Source: Streptomyces inusitatus (GTDB taxonomy: Bacteria; Actinomycetota; Actinomycetes; Streptomycetales; Streptomycetaceae). From it: DNA of 64,000 bases. The position numbers were made by a program, and so were the translations under genes. Position 1 is the stretch's first letter, and each line of letters starts with the position of its first letter. Below are positions 49,172 through 58,423 of this stretch, piece after piece. The notes beneath the pieces are model-generated. The model was not told the origin of the DNA, ran no database searches, and saw only the letters and a program-made list of their open reading frames with translations. The DNA lies in assembly GCF_014651115.1 (NCBI RefSeq), contig NZ_BMWG01000011.1, positions 60,738 to 124,737 of the forward strand. The letters are read 5' to 3'.

Positions 49172-50356
49172 TTGGCCGGTTCGTCAGCACCTCGTTCGGA
49201 CGCCGACCTCGTCGAACGGGTACGCGGGCTTCATCCGCTGATCCGCTCGCACTCCGCGGAGGCGGAGCGGCGACGGCGGGTGACGGGAGAGGTGGTCGAG
49301 GCCCTCTCGGGGGCCGGGGTCCACCGTATGAATGTTCCCCGGCGTCACGGGGGGTATCAGACCTCGCTGCGGACCCAGATCGAGGTGCTGAGCGAGGTGT
49401 CCGCCGCGTGCGGGTCGGCCGGGTACATGGCGTTGATCCAGGCGGGGTCCGCGTTCATCGCGGCGCTGTTCCCGGACGAGGCTCAGGACGAGATCTTCAC
49501 CAGCCCTGATGTACGGGTCGGGGGCACTCTCGTTCCGGGCTCGAAAGCCGTTCCGGTGGACGGCGGTTATGCGGTGAGCGGGAAATCCCCCTTCGCGACC
49601 GGCTGCCAGGACGCGGACTGGCATCTGCTGACGGCGCTGGCCGACACGGAGCAGGGCCCGCCGGAGATGCTGTGGCTGGCGATTCCCCTGGCCGATCTCG
49701 AAGTGCTGGACGACTGGGAGGTCACGGGTCTGGCGGGGAGCGGCAGCAATACCGTCGTCGCCGAGAAGGTTTTTGTGCCCGCCCATCGGGTTCTGCCGGT
49801 GGGGCCGCTGCTGGCGGGTGAGTTCCCGTCGCTGCGGAACAGGGACGACGCCTTCTACGGGATGCCGTTGCTGCTGCTGTTCAGCGCCTGGACGGGCGCG
49901 AACGCCCTCGGTCTCGGGCGGGCGGCTCTCACGGAGTTCGGGGAGCGGGTCCGGCGGAGGGGGATCACGTACACCTTCTACGAGCGCCAGTCCGAGGCCC
50001 CGGTGACGCATCTCCAGTTCGCCGAGGCCGAGATGAAGGTGTCCGCCGCGGAACTGCTCGCCGCCGACCTGGTGGAGTCGATCGAGTCCAAGACGGCCGG
50101 CGGGGAGCCGTACACGACGGAGGAGCGGGCCCGGATCAGGGCGCAGTGCGGGTATCTGGCGCGGCTGTGCAAGGAGGCCGGCGATCTGATCGGGTCGGCC
50201 TCGGGCGCCTCGTCCCTGCACCGGGAGGTGCCGATCCAGCGGATCGTGCGGGACCTGAACGCCCTGAGCCTGCACTCGTACGTCAATCCCGCCACCAACC
50301 TGGAGCTGTACGGCAGGGTGCTGTCGGGGCTCGACCCGGGGACGCCCTTCCTCTAG
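49172..50356 (+). CDS. Acyl-CoA dehydrogenase-fold flavin monooxygenase (HsaA/HpaH group)
   Basis: 394 residues from TTG 49172, chosen for GGAGG seven bases upstream. Upstream GTG/ATG codons (49136, 49052) are possible but lack a good RBS. The acyl-CoA dehydrogenase-like fold is clear: VVEALSGAGVHRMNVPRRHGGYQTSLRTQIEVLSEVSAACGSAGYMALIQ, SGKSPFATGCQDADWHLLTA, VTGLAGSGSNTVVAEKVFVPAHRVL, and C-terminal SASGASSLHREVPIQRIVRDLNA. These group D monooxygenases use reduced flavin from a partner reductase, which is not adjacent. It likely hydroxylates an aromatic intermediate of the region downstream. Confidence 0.82.
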   Translation: MAGSSAPRSDADLVERVRGLHPLIRSHSAEAERRRRVTGEVVEALSGAGVHRMNVPRRHGGYQTSLRTQIEVLSEVSAACGSAGYMALIQAGSAFIAALFPDEAQDEIFTSPDVRVGGTLVPGSKAVPVDGGYAVSGKSPFATGCQDADWHLLTALADTEQGPPEMLWLAIPLADLEVLDDWEVTGLAGSGSNTVVAEKVFVPAHRVLPVGPLLAGEFPSLRNRDDAFYGMPLLLLFSAWTGANALGLGRAALTEFGERVRRRGITYTFYERQSEAPVTHLQFAEAEMKVSAAELLAADLVESIESKTAGGEPYTTEERARIRAQCGYLARLCKEAGDLIGSASGASSLHREVPIQRIVRDLNALSLHSYVNPATNLELYGRVLSGLDPGTPFL

Positions 50357-50441
50357 AGCCAACGGCGTCGCCTCCGGATCCGCTTCGACGGCCGCGGGAG
50401 GCTCCCGGCCCCGGCCCCGGCCCCGGCCCGTCCGGCCGGGC

Positions 50442-51641
50442 TTACGCCGCGGCCCCCAGGGCGATCGCCGTGTGTGCCATGGAGGCCATTGTCATATGGC
50501 GGTGCCAGCCTCGGAAGGAGCGCCCCACGAAGTCCCGTAACCCGGCTCGGTCGCCGATGCGCGCGAAGTCCTCCTCCACCCGGCCGTTCAGCTTGGCGAT
50601 GCGCAGCAGCGCCCCGACCGACAGATGCGTCATGTCGGTGACCCACAGCTGGGAGGGGGGCTGTGCCGGGCTGGTCCACTCGCCCAGCAGGAGCAGACGG
50701 CGGGACCTGGTCCCGGCCGGGCCCGGCAGTGTGACGGGCACGGTCGCGGCCATGGTCGTGCGCATGGTGTTCCCGTGCGCGGCGTCCCGCCAGGCGACGG
50801 GGACCCGCATGCCCTTGATGAGTTCGAGTATCCGCTGAACGGCCAGCGAACCGGCCCGGTAGCCGGGCAGCGCCGGGTCGGCGACGGCCATCCGGCACGA
50901 GGGGCTGACCCGGGCGACGAAGTGCACACCGCCCGCGGTCAGCCGGCCGGTCGCGGTGGAGATCCTGTCGCGCCGCAGGTCGAGAAGGACCGGTCGCCGG
51001 GGAATGTTCCACCCCTGCGCCATCTGCACGACGGCCGACACGGCGCACTCCTCCGCGCTCTCCGCCCTGAGCCCTTCGGGTACTTCGGCCTGCTCACGCC
51101 GCTCCGGGTCATTGATCCACGGTTCCGGAAGGATCATCCTCCAGTTGACGGGCGCGCTCAGTTCGGTGGAGGCGAGCCAGACCCCGAGCGCCTGCTGGCC
51201 GTGGAAGACCTGACCCAGATGGGGCGCGAAGTGCTGGTCCACGCCCACCGAGTGCTTGCCCGCCTTGGGTATGTGGATCGGCCGTATCACCCACGCCTGC
51301 GGTGTCGCGGTCTGTTCGAGGTAGTCGGCCAGGGCCATGCGCAGGGGCCGCCAGTCCCAGACCGAGCTGGAGATGAAGTGCTGCAGGCTCTGCTCCACGG
51401 CCGGTCCGCCGAGATGGGCCGCGATGTTGCGGATCGACTTGCGCCCCGGCGTCGCCAGCAGACCGCGCAGGTACTGCTCCGCGCGCAACCGGCGGTCCCT
51501 CCGGCTCAGCAGGGAGAGCAGGACGGTGCACAGCTCGGCGACGATGTCGTCGTACACATCGGCGTCGAAGGGCGCGTCGAGCTGGTGAGGCACTGTCAGT
51601 GTGTCGGCCGAGTGGTCTGTCCCGAGGACGAAAGTATTCAC
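50442..51641 (-). CDS. IS701-like transposase, apparently catalytically dead (domesticated)
   Basis: 399 residues from GTG 51641 (GGAG four bases upstream; ATG 51713 is an alternative). The order of motifs follows IS701 DDE transposases: AEQYLRGLLATPGRKSIRNIAAHLG, PKAGKHSVGVDQHFAPHLGQVFHGQQALGVWLAS and FVGRSFRGWHRHMTMASMAH. The first catalytic Asp block (normally IDDTGFPKKG) is RPIHIPKAG. The second region reads VLLDLRRDR, and the usual E-containing K.E.GLD.YEVR block is GDRAGLRDFVGR. No flanking inverted repeats are visible. Such lone IS701-like genes recur in Streptomyces antibiotic clusters. Confidence 0.78.
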   Translation of the reverse strand: MNTFVLGTDHSADTLTVPHQLDAPFDADVYDDIVAELCTVLLSLLSRRDRRLRAEQYLRGLLATPGRKSIRNIAAHLGGPAVEQSLQHFISSSVWDWRPLRMALADYLEQTATPQAWVIRPIHIPKAGKHSVGVDQHFAPHLGQVFHGQQALGVWLASTELSAPVNWRMILPEPWINDPERREQAEVPEGLRAESAEECAVSAVVQMAQGWNIPRRPVLLDLRRDRISTATGRLTAGGVHFVARVSPSCRMAVADPALPGYRAGSLAVQRILELIKGMRVPVAWRDAAHGNTMRTTMAATVPVTLPGPAGTRSRRLLLLGEWTSPAQPPSQLWVTDMTHLSVGALLRIAKLNGRVEEDFARIGDRAGLRDFVGRSFRGWHRHMTMASMAHTAIALGAAA

Positions 51642-51983
51642 GAAGCTCCAGCCGTGTGGGGCGCCACTGTCGGGGGTGCCTGTACACCATGGCTGGGACG
51701 GCCGTGGTCTCATGAGGTGTTCCGGGCACCTGATTTCACGACTCGACGAGCTGCCGATCACATGTCGTAGGCATATGTGAACTGCGCGTGTCCGCGCCCC
51801 CTGGTGCGACCGTGCACGGCGCGTCGCGCCGCCGGGACGGACGGTGCCGGGACAACCGTGGATCAGGGGGCGGAGTGGGGTGCGGTCACCCCGGCCACCG
51901 GTGATCTCGGAGGATGCGCAGGCTGTCGAGGCAGGACCGTGTGCCACGGCGGGGCCGGGCCGCGATGCCGGCCGCGATCGGCT
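51642..51983. other. Intergenic between IS701-like gene and flavin hydroxylase
   Basis: About 340 bases with no supported gene. Part may encode an N-terminal extension of the transposase-like protein if it starts at ATG 51713. Confidence 0.4.
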
Positions 51984-53216
51984 TCACCGCCGCGCGCTCG
52001 GCGGCTCCGCCGAGGTCGCGGCGCCTTCGGCTCCGCTGTCGGTGAAGTGATGGTCGCCGTGAAGCCAGGACACCTTGTCGTGCATCTCGCGCTGTGTCAG
52101 TGCGGAGAGCATGGCGTTGCGCGCCTTGGCCTTCTCGCCCGCCGGGTGGTACAGCTCGCTGCCCATGTACCGGGCGATCAGCTGAGTGCGTCCCGTTCGT
52201 TCGCGGCGTACGGCGTTGAACTTCTCCAGGTGCTGCACGACGTCGTCCGCGTCCATGCCGTCCAGCAGATCGCCGAGGACCACGGCGTCCTCCAGCGCCT
52301 GGCAGGCACCCTGGGCCGCGTACTGGAGCATCGGGTGGGCGGCGTCGCCGACCAGGACGACGCGTCGGTCGGTCCAGGTCCGGACCGGGTCGCGGTCGCA
52401 CAGCACCCACTCGCGCCACCCCTCGCCGAGTTCGAGCAGGCGGCGGGCGGTGGGTCCGATGCCGGGGAACTGGGCGAGGACATGTGCGCGTGCGGTCTCC
52501 CGCCCGGTCACGGGCACGGTCGCGCCGTCGTCGCGGGTGACCGCGAGGTTGAGGTACTTGCCGCCGCCGATGATGTAGTGCACGAAATGCCACTGGGGGC
52601 CGGCCCACAGGGTGACCGTGTTCCAGCGCAGTTCCTCCGGCACCTTCTCGATCGGGATCACCGAACGATAGATCGTATGGCCCGACACCCGGGGTTCGCC
52701 GTCGCCGAGCATCGCCGCGCGCACGGTGGAGCGGATGCCGTCCGCGCCGATCAGCGCCGCACCGCGGAAGGTCCGTCCGTCGACGGTCCGTACGGTGACG
52801 CCGTCGGCGTCCTGCTCATAACTTCCCACCGAGGCGTCGGCGAAGAGTTCGACGCCGTCCAGCTCCTGGCAGGCGGTGAGCAGCGGCTGGTACAGATCCC
52901 CGCGGTGCACCACCGCGTAGGGGTTGCCGAATCGCTCGCGGTAGGCGCCGGTCAGCTCCATGGCGGCGACCTTCTCGCCGGTGGTGCCGTCCATGAAGCG
53001 CAGCTCGTCGATGAACACCGCGCGTTCGCGCACGCTCTCGCCGACGCCGAGGCGGTCCAGGGCGCGGAAGGCGTTGGGGCCGAGCTGGATGCCGGCGCCG
53101 ATTTCGGCGAAGGTTCCGCTGCGCTCCAGCACCGTCGCGCGGTGTCCCAGCCGGACCAGGGAAAGCGCCGTGGCGAGCCCGCCGATACCGCCCCCGGCGA
53201 TGATTATATCTGCCAT
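51984..53216 (-). CDS. FAD-dependent aromatic hydroxylase (3-hydroxybenzoate 6-hydroxylase/salicylate hydroxylase-like)
   Basis: 410 residues: GGGIGGLATALSL at residue ~8, DG motif LIGADGIRSTVR, and GDAAHPMLQYAAQGACQALEDAVVLGDLL, the full class A flavoprotein set. The segments FAEIGAGIQLGPNAFRALDRLGV and IYRSVIPIEKVPEE are close to the 3-hydroxybenzoate 6-hydroxylase group. It follows the EntA-like gene by 65 bases on the same strand. Together they could form then hydroxylate a hydroxybenzoate. The substrate is inferred from family only. Confidence 0.88.
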   Translation of the reverse strand: MADIIIAGGGIGGLATALSLVRLGHRATVLERSGTFAEIGAGIQLGPNAFRALDRLGVGESVRERAVFIDELRFMDGTTGEKVAAMELTGAYRERFGNPYAVVHRGDLYQPLLTACQELDGVELFADASVGSYEQDADGVTVRTVDGRTFRGAALIGADGIRSTVRAAMLGDGEPRVSGHTIYRSVIPIEKVPEELRWNTVTLWAGPQWHFVHYIIGGGKYLNLAVTRDDGATVPVTGRETARAHVLAQFPGIGPTARRLLELGEGWREWVLCDRDPVRTWTDRRVVLVGDAAHPMLQYAAQGACQALEDAVVLGDLLDGMDADDVVQHLEKFNAVRRERTGRTQLIARYMGSELYHPAGEKAKARNAMLSALTQREMHDKVSWLHGDHHFTDSGAEGAATSAEPPSARR

Positions 53217-53281
53217 ATTCTTTCAAATCCCATCAAAAGTGTTTTGTCTGGGTACTGTGCGCACCGGCCGACGGCGGATGC

Positions 53282-54052
53282 TCAGACGCCGAGGGTGGCT
53301 CCGCCGTCCACGGTCAGTTCGTGCATCGTGATGTGCCCGGCGTCCTTCGACAGGAGGAAGGCGGTGGCGCGGGCGATGTCCTCGGGAGTGGCGACCTTGC
53401 CCAGCGGGATGCCGACCCGGTACTGCTCCGGGTTGCCGGTGATCGATGCCTTGGCGGCGGTGTCGGCGGTGTGCATACCGCGCAGCATCGGGGTGTCGGT
53501 GGAGCCGGGGGCCACCACGTTGCACCGGATGCCCAGGTGCGCCACCTCAAGGCCCAGGCACTTGGTGAACGCGATCGCGGCGGCCTTCGACGCCGCGTAG
53601 GCCGCCATCTCCGCGCGCGCGGTGCCCGCGGCGTTCGACGCGACGGTGACGATCGCGCCTGCTCGGCGCGGGGCCATGCGGTTGGCGACGGCCCGTGACA
53701 CATGGAACACGCCGGTGGTGTTCACCGCGAAGGTGGCGTTCCAATCCTGGTCGGACAGGGTGCGCGCCTGGCCGAGACGCAGCACGCCGGCGGCGTTCAC
53801 CAGGTGCCGCACCGGGCCGAGTCGGTTCTCGACGTCGTCGACGAGCCGCTCCACTGCGGAACTCGACGTGACGTCGGCGGCGAAGCCGGTCGCGTCGAGG
53901 CCGTCCGCGCGCAGTCTCGCGGCCGTGTCGGCGATCCGTTCGGCGTCCAGGTCGACGGCGGCCACCTGCGCTCCGCGCTCGGCCAGCAGTCGGACGACTG
54001 CCTCTCCTATACCGCCGGCAGCCCCGGTGACCAGGGCGAGCGTTCCTTTCAT
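53282..54052 (-). CDS. EntA/DhbA-like 2,3-dihydro-2,3-dihydroxybenzoate dehydrogenase (SDR)
   Basis: 256 residues from ATG 54052 (AAGGGAG eight bases upstream). SDR motifs: TGAAGGIGEAV, NAAGVLRLG, catalytic Ser and YAASKAA. The C-terminal sequence LGIRCNVVAPGSTDTPML and IPLGKVATPEDIARATAFLLSKDAGHITMHELTVDGGATLGV is highly characteristic of EntA/DhbA. In catecholate pathways it yields 2,3-dihydroxybenzoate; in phenazine-related ones a similar enzyme makes 3-hydroxyanthranilate. No isochorismate synthase or isochorismatase is in the window, so the substrate source must lie elsewhere. Confidence 0.88.
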   Translation of the reverse strand: MKGTLALVTGAAGGIGEAVVRLLAERGAQVAAVDLDAERIADTAARLRADGLDATGFAADVTSSSAVERLVDDVENRLGPVRHLVNAAGVLRLGQARTLSDQDWNATFAVNTTGVFHVSRAVANRMAPRRAGAIVTVASNAAGTARAEMAAYAASKAAAIAFTKCLGLEVAHLGIRCNVVAPGSTDTPMLRGMHTADTAAKASITGNPEQYRVGIPLGKVATPEDIARATAFLLSKDAGHITMHELTVDGGATLGV

Positions 54053-55090
54053 AATGTCAACTCCCTTATGAGTCGTGTGAGTCGCATGAATCGGGTGGTG
54101 GGGTGCGGAATCGCCCCGCGGGTCCGGGCGTCCGGCGTGCGGAGAGCAGGACTCAAAGTCGGTCATCGAATTCCGTCGAATTCCGTCGGCTGGGCATGCC
54201 GGAACAGTTCCGGCCGATGGCGGGCGTGGCCGTGCGTGAAGCGAGTACGGGTGCATGTGCGCGCCGACAAGGTTTCCGCCCGGTGGGGCCGCGGTCGCGG
54301 GGTGTCCCGACGCGGTCCTCCAGCGGCTCGCGTTCGGGTTCGGCGGGTGGACACCACTGTTGAAGCGGGGCCTTCGAGGGGCAACGTACCGGCGCGTACT
54401 CTGTCGCGATGGTGCTCAGTCCGTCGCGAAGCGCGTAGTCCGTCAACTTGGCGTGAGTGCGGGGCGGCTGAGCGTCTGGCGAAAGAGTACGGCTGAGACA
54501 TCCGCTCTTCTGCCGTTCTGGGAGTCTTCCGCCGCCGTCATGGCTCGCGGTTTCGGCCACCGGACACCGGCAGCACGGGGCCGCCGGGCCGGCCGGGTCG
54601 CCATCGAATCCAGCCCGGTGCGGGCCACGCGCCACGAGCGGTGCCAAAGGCATCCGGGCCGTCGGCGCGGCGGAGGAGAACGACCCCGCCCCTGGGGAAG
54701 CCGGGGAGACACGCCGCGGCGAGGCATTCGCCTTTCGCGGGCCGTTCGCCGATCATGACCATGAGGGCGGAAGCGCCCCGGCTCTCGGGCGACCGCGATG
54801 CGAGGACCACAGGACCGGCGGAGTCTGGCCGAGTCGCGGCGTTGCGGCGACCGCTGGAACCTGAAAGCGTGGCCAGTTCTTCCCGAGTGGGTCCGTCATG
54901 ATCCACCAGATCCCGATCGGGTGTCGACGGGTGACGGCCTACTTCGTCACGTTGCCCGAGCGCTTCTGACGAAGTCTGCGCAGGGTGACAGAGTCCGCGA
55001 CCGCGCGATGCGGGGGCGGCCGCCTCTGTGACCAGAATGCTGGCCGTTCGACGAATTCACGTCACGCCGACCAGCAGGAGCGTTCCCGCC
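54053..55090. other. Long intergenic region between divergent biosynthetic operons
   Basis: About 1 kb without a supported gene. Overlapping open frames on both strands have no motif, RBS or consistent codon bias. The first ~60 bases upstream of the EntA-like gene are AT-richer, with the repeated GTGTGAGTCGCATGA-type sequence near 54070-54090. It may hold promoters for both directions or the remains of a lost gene. Confidence 0.45.
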
Positions 55091-55807
55091 ATGACCGTCC
55101 AGGCCGACACCGCCGCGCTCCATGCGACCGACGAGGCCGTCGTGACCGTCTGGTCGGACATCGGCTGCCCGTGGGCGACGCTGGCGCTGGCCACACTGCA
55201 CAGCGCCGCCGCCGAACGAGGCCAGGAACTCCTGGTCGACCACAGGGCCTTCCCCCTGGAACTGTTCAACTCCGAATCCACACCCAAGCCGATCATCGAC
55301 GCCGAGACGGTGGCGATCGGTGCTCTGGTGCCCACACTGGGCTGGCGCCTGTGGCCCGGCTCGGACTGGCGCTATCCGGTGACGACGATGCCCGCGCTGG
55401 AAGCCGTCCAGGCCGCGAAGGCGCCGGCCGTCGGCGGGCTGCCCGCGAGCGATCAGCTGGACACCGCGCTGCGCCACGCCTTCTACGGGCAGGGCCGCTG
55501 CATCAGCGTCACCTCCGAGATCCTCGCCGTCGCCGCGGCGTGCCCGCTCGTGGACGAGGCGGCGCTGGCCGAGGCCCTGGCGCTGGGAACGGCCCGTGCG
55601 GCGATCCATCGTGACTTCGCCGTGGCACGTGGCCCCCGGGTGCAGGGCAGCCCGCACCTCTTCACCGCGTCTGGCACCGATGTGCACAACCCCGGTGCCG
55701 ACTTCGTATGGACGGGCGACCCGTACGACGGCGGATTTCCCCACTTCCGTTCCTACACGGACGACTGGGCCGACGAAATCCTCGACCAACTCGTCAAGGC
55801 GCCGTAG
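55091..55807 (+). CDS. DsbA-family (FrnE/HCCA isomerase-like) thioredoxin-fold protein with single active-site Cys
   Basis: 238 residues from ATG 55091 (AGGAGCG upstream). DsbA-family fold: VVTVWSDIGCPWATLALATL, LVDHRAFPLELFNSE, a helical insert (VQAAKAPAVGG) and VQGSPHLFTASGTDVHNPG as the cis-Pro region. The usual CPWC is CPWA, so it cannot act as a disulfide oxidase. Kappa-class GST and 2-hydroxychromene-2-carboxylate isomerases of this fold also lack the second Cys. It is the first gene of a rightward biosynthetic operon. Confidence 0.82.
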   Translation: MTVQADTAALHATDEAVVTVWSDIGCPWATLALATLHSAAAERGQELLVDHRAFPLELFNSESTPKPIIDAETVAIGALVPTLGWRLWPGSDWRYPVTTMPALEAVQAAKAPAVGGLPASDQLDTALRHAFYGQGRCISVTSEILAVAAACPLVDEAALAEALALGTARAAIHRDFAVARGPRVQGSPHLFTASGTDVHNPGADFVWTGDPYDGGFPHFRSYTDDWADEILDQLVKAP

Positions 55808-55868
55808 GCCGACTGAACCCGGGGCCGCGACAGGCCCCCGCCGGACCTGGCCGAAAGGAAGCTCTCCA

Positions 55869-56966
55869 ATGTCTGCTGCAGATCCCCTTCTCGAATTGCC
55901 CTACGGCACCACACCCGACCCCGAGGAATTCCTCCGCGCCGCGATCCGCTGGCACTTCTCGAAAGAGACCGGCGCGCCGTTCTGGCTCGACCGCCTCGGC
56001 CGGCTGGACTTCGACCCCATCGAGGACGTCCGCTCCTTCGACGATCTGAAGCTCTTCCCGAACTTCGCCAACGAGCTGCGGGACGTGCGCGCCGAGGACC
56101 TGATCCCGCGTGGCTACGGCGATCGCCCCAGCATCGTCGGCGTCTTCGACAGCGGCGGCACCACCGGCGCGCCCAAGCGCGTCATCATGCTCCAGGAGTG
56201 GCTGGACATGCTGCTGGCCCACAGCAACGCCCAGTTGGACGCGCACGGCGTGCCACGCGATGTGAACTGGCTGCTGGCGATTCCGTCCGGGCCTCACATG
56301 GTCGGCGCCTCCTTCCAGCAGCTTGTGGCCCAGCGCGGCGGCCTGTCGTTCTCCGTCGACGTGGACCCGCGATGGGTGAAGAAGATCATCGCGCGGGGCG
56401 ATCAGGCCGAGTCCGACCTGTACACCGAGCACCTCATCGACCAGCTCCAGCACCCGCTGCGCTCCCAGGACATCGGTGTGCTGATGCTGACGCCGCCCGT
56501 GCTGGAGCGGCTGTGCCGCCGTGACGAACTCGTCGACCTCGTCCGCGAGAAGGTCAAGGCCATCATGTGGGTGGGCACTCAGCTCGACCCCGACACACGG
56601 AATCTGTACCGCACCGAGCTGTTCCCGGACGCCGTGCTGTGCAGCGGCTTCGGCAACACCATGACGCTCGGTCATGTCACCGAGCGCCCCGGCCTGACCG
56701 ACGACGATCCCTGCGTCTACGACCCGTTCTCGCCGTACATGACCTACAACGTGGTCGACCTGGAGAAGCGCCGGCCGGTCGAGTACGGCGAGCGCGGTCG
56801 CGTCGTGATGCACTACGTCGGCAAGAGCCTGTTCCTGCCCAACAACGTGGAGCGGGACGTCGCCACCCGTATCCGTCCCCTGCCGGGCGATGTCGGCGAC
56901 GCGGTCGCGGACATCGCCCCGGTGCGGGAGTTCGACGACGAGAAGGTCATCGAGGGGGTCTACTGA
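55869..56966 (+). CDS. EhpF/LuxE-like acyl-activating protein (ANL-related)
   Basis: 365 residues with GVFDSGGTTGAPKRVIML (~95-112), the P-loop-like phosphate motif of adenylate-forming enzymes, then VKAIMWVGTQLDPDTRNLYRTELFPDAVLCSGFGNTM (A5-like) and GERGRVVMHYV. The protein lacks the C-terminal lid domain of full ANL enzymes. This shape resembles EhpF, which handles a phenazine carboxylate in griseoluteate biosynthesis, and LuxE. It presumably activates an aryl carboxylic acid for reduction by the next gene product, whose start overlaps its stop (TGATG). Confidence 0.75.
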   Translation: MSAADPLLELPYGTTPDPEEFLRAAIRWHFSKETGAPFWLDRLGRLDFDPIEDVRSFDDLKLFPNFANELRDVRAEDLIPRGYGDRPSIVGVFDSGGTTGAPKRVIMLQEWLDMLLAHSNAQLDAHGVPRDVNWLLAIPSGPHMVGASFQQLVAQRGGLSFSVDVDPRWVKKIIARGDQAESDLYTEHLIDQLQHPLRSQDIGVLMLTPPVLERLCRRDELVDLVREKVKAIMWVGTQLDPDTRNLYRTELFPDAVLCSGFGNTMTLGHVTERPGLTDDDPCVYDPFSPYMTYNVVDLEKRRPVEYGERGRVVMHYVGKSLFLPNNVERDVATRIRPLPGDVGDAVADIAPVREFDDEKVIEGVY

Positions 56967-58375
56967 TGCCCGCCTCCGAGCCGTACGCGCTGGACGCGCT
57001 GGGCCCCCAGGGCCCGTACCGCGCGCGCAACCGCGAGACCGTCACCGACACCGCCGGCACGGAAGTCGCCCGACTCAGCCTGGTGCCGAGGCTCTTCGTC
57101 AGCCGGGCCCTCGCCGCCCTGCACAAGGCGAAGCCGCTGCCGAGGGAGCGCCGTCTGGCCGCCCTCGCCCGCGCGGCCCGGATCTTCCGCGAGGAGGAGG
57201 TGCACGGGCTGACGTACGACGCGTACGAGCGCACCGTCGCCCGGGTCTCCGGAATCCCGCTGCCCGCCGTGCGCTCCGCCGCCGACGAGATCGCCGACTC
57301 GGCGCGCCGCGCCCTGGCCGGGGCGTATGGTGCGCTGCCCGGCGGGGCCGTGCTGGACTGGCAGGATGCCCGCACCCGCACCGGCAGCGCGGTGTGGACG
57401 CGGCGCGGCGAGGTGCTCGCCGTCAACGCGGCGGGCAACCACCCGGCCCCGCACGCGCTGTGGCTGGAGGCCCTCGCGCTGGGCTTCCGCGTGGCGATCC
57501 GGCCCTCCCGCCGGGAGCCGTTCACCCCGCACCGGCTGGTCGCCGCGTTGCGCGCGGCCGGGTTCGGCGACGACCATGTGGTGCTGCTGCCCACCGACCA
57601 CGCGGTGGCCGGCGAGCTGCTCACCGGCGCGGACCTGGCGCTGGTGTACGGCGGCGACGATGTCGTCCGCAAGTACGCCGGCGACCCCAATGTGCTGGTA
57701 CAGGGGCCCGGTCGGGCGAAGATCCTGGTCACGGCCGGTTCGGACTGGCGGGCGCGGCTGAACACGATGGTGGACTCCATCGCGCACCACGGCGGCATGA
57801 AGTGCGTCAACGCGAGTGCGGTCTTCGTCGAGGGCGATCCGGCGCCGGTGGCCCGTGCGCTGGCCGAGCGTCTCGGCGCACTGCCCAGCCTGCCGGCCGA
57901 GGACGAGAAGGCGGGGCTGCCCGTACAGACGCTCGACCGGGCGCGCGCCCTGGAGCGGCATCTGCTGGAGCGCGCCAAGGGGACCGTCGCACACCTGGGC
58001 GGCATGGGCGTCGTGGACGAACTCGCCGGCGGCGGCGCGGTACTGCGTCCCGCGGTGTTCGAGGCGCCCGACCTCAAGGGCGGCTGGCACACCGCCGAAC
58101 TGCCCTTCCCCTGTGTATGGGTGGTGCCTTGGAGCCGCGCCGACGGCGCCGCCGTCCTCGGCGACTCGCTCGTGGTCGGTGTGCTGACCGACGAGGAGGG
58201 CTCGCCGTCGGACGGAGAGCCGGTCGACGGGCTGATCGATGAGCTGGTCGCCGACCGGACCATCGCCAATGTGTACGTCGGCGACCACGCCACCCACTGG
58301 ATGGACCGCGGTGTGCCGCACGACGGCTATCTCGGCGAATTCCTGATGCGAAGCAAGACCGTCATCCGCGGCTGA
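56966..58375 (+). CDS. ALDH-fold acyl reductase (EhpG/LuxC-like)
   Basis: 469 residues. ALDH superfamily: RRGEVLAVNAAGNHPAPHALWLEALALGFRVAIRPSRREPFTPHRL, LALVYGGDDVVRKYAGDPNVLVQGPGRAKILVTAG, and the nucleophile loop HHGGMKCVNASAVFVEG with the catalytic Cys. The C-terminus is LGEFLMRSKTVIRG. Coupled by TGATG to the activating protein, it should reduce the activated aryl carboxylate to the aldehyde, as LuxC does with LuxE and as proposed for EhpF/EhpG with phenazines. Confidence 0.8.
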   Translation: MPASEPYALDALGPQGPYRARNRETVTDTAGTEVARLSLVPRLFVSRALAALHKAKPLPRERRLAALARAARIFREEEVHGLTYDAYERTVARVSGIPLPAVRSAADEIADSARRALAGAYGALPGGAVLDWQDARTRTGSAVWTRRGEVLAVNAAGNHPAPHALWLEALALGFRVAIRPSRREPFTPHRLVAALRAAGFGDDHVVLLPTDHAVAGELLTGADLALVYGGDDVVRKYAGDPNVLVQGPGRAKILVTAGSDWRARLNTMVDSIAHHGGMKCVNASAVFVEGDPAPVARALAERLGALPSLPAEDEKAGLPVQTLDRARALERHLLERAKGTVAHLGGMGVVDELAGGGAVLRPAVFEAPDLKGGWHTAELPFPCVWVVPWSRADGAAVLGDSLVVGVLTDEEGSPSDGEPVDGLIDELVADRTIANVYVGDHATHWMDRGVPHDGYLGEFLMRSKTVIRG

Positions 58376-58423
58376 GGCGCTGTCCCGCCCAGGCCGACAA
58401 CAGAACGTCCAAAGGAGCAGATC

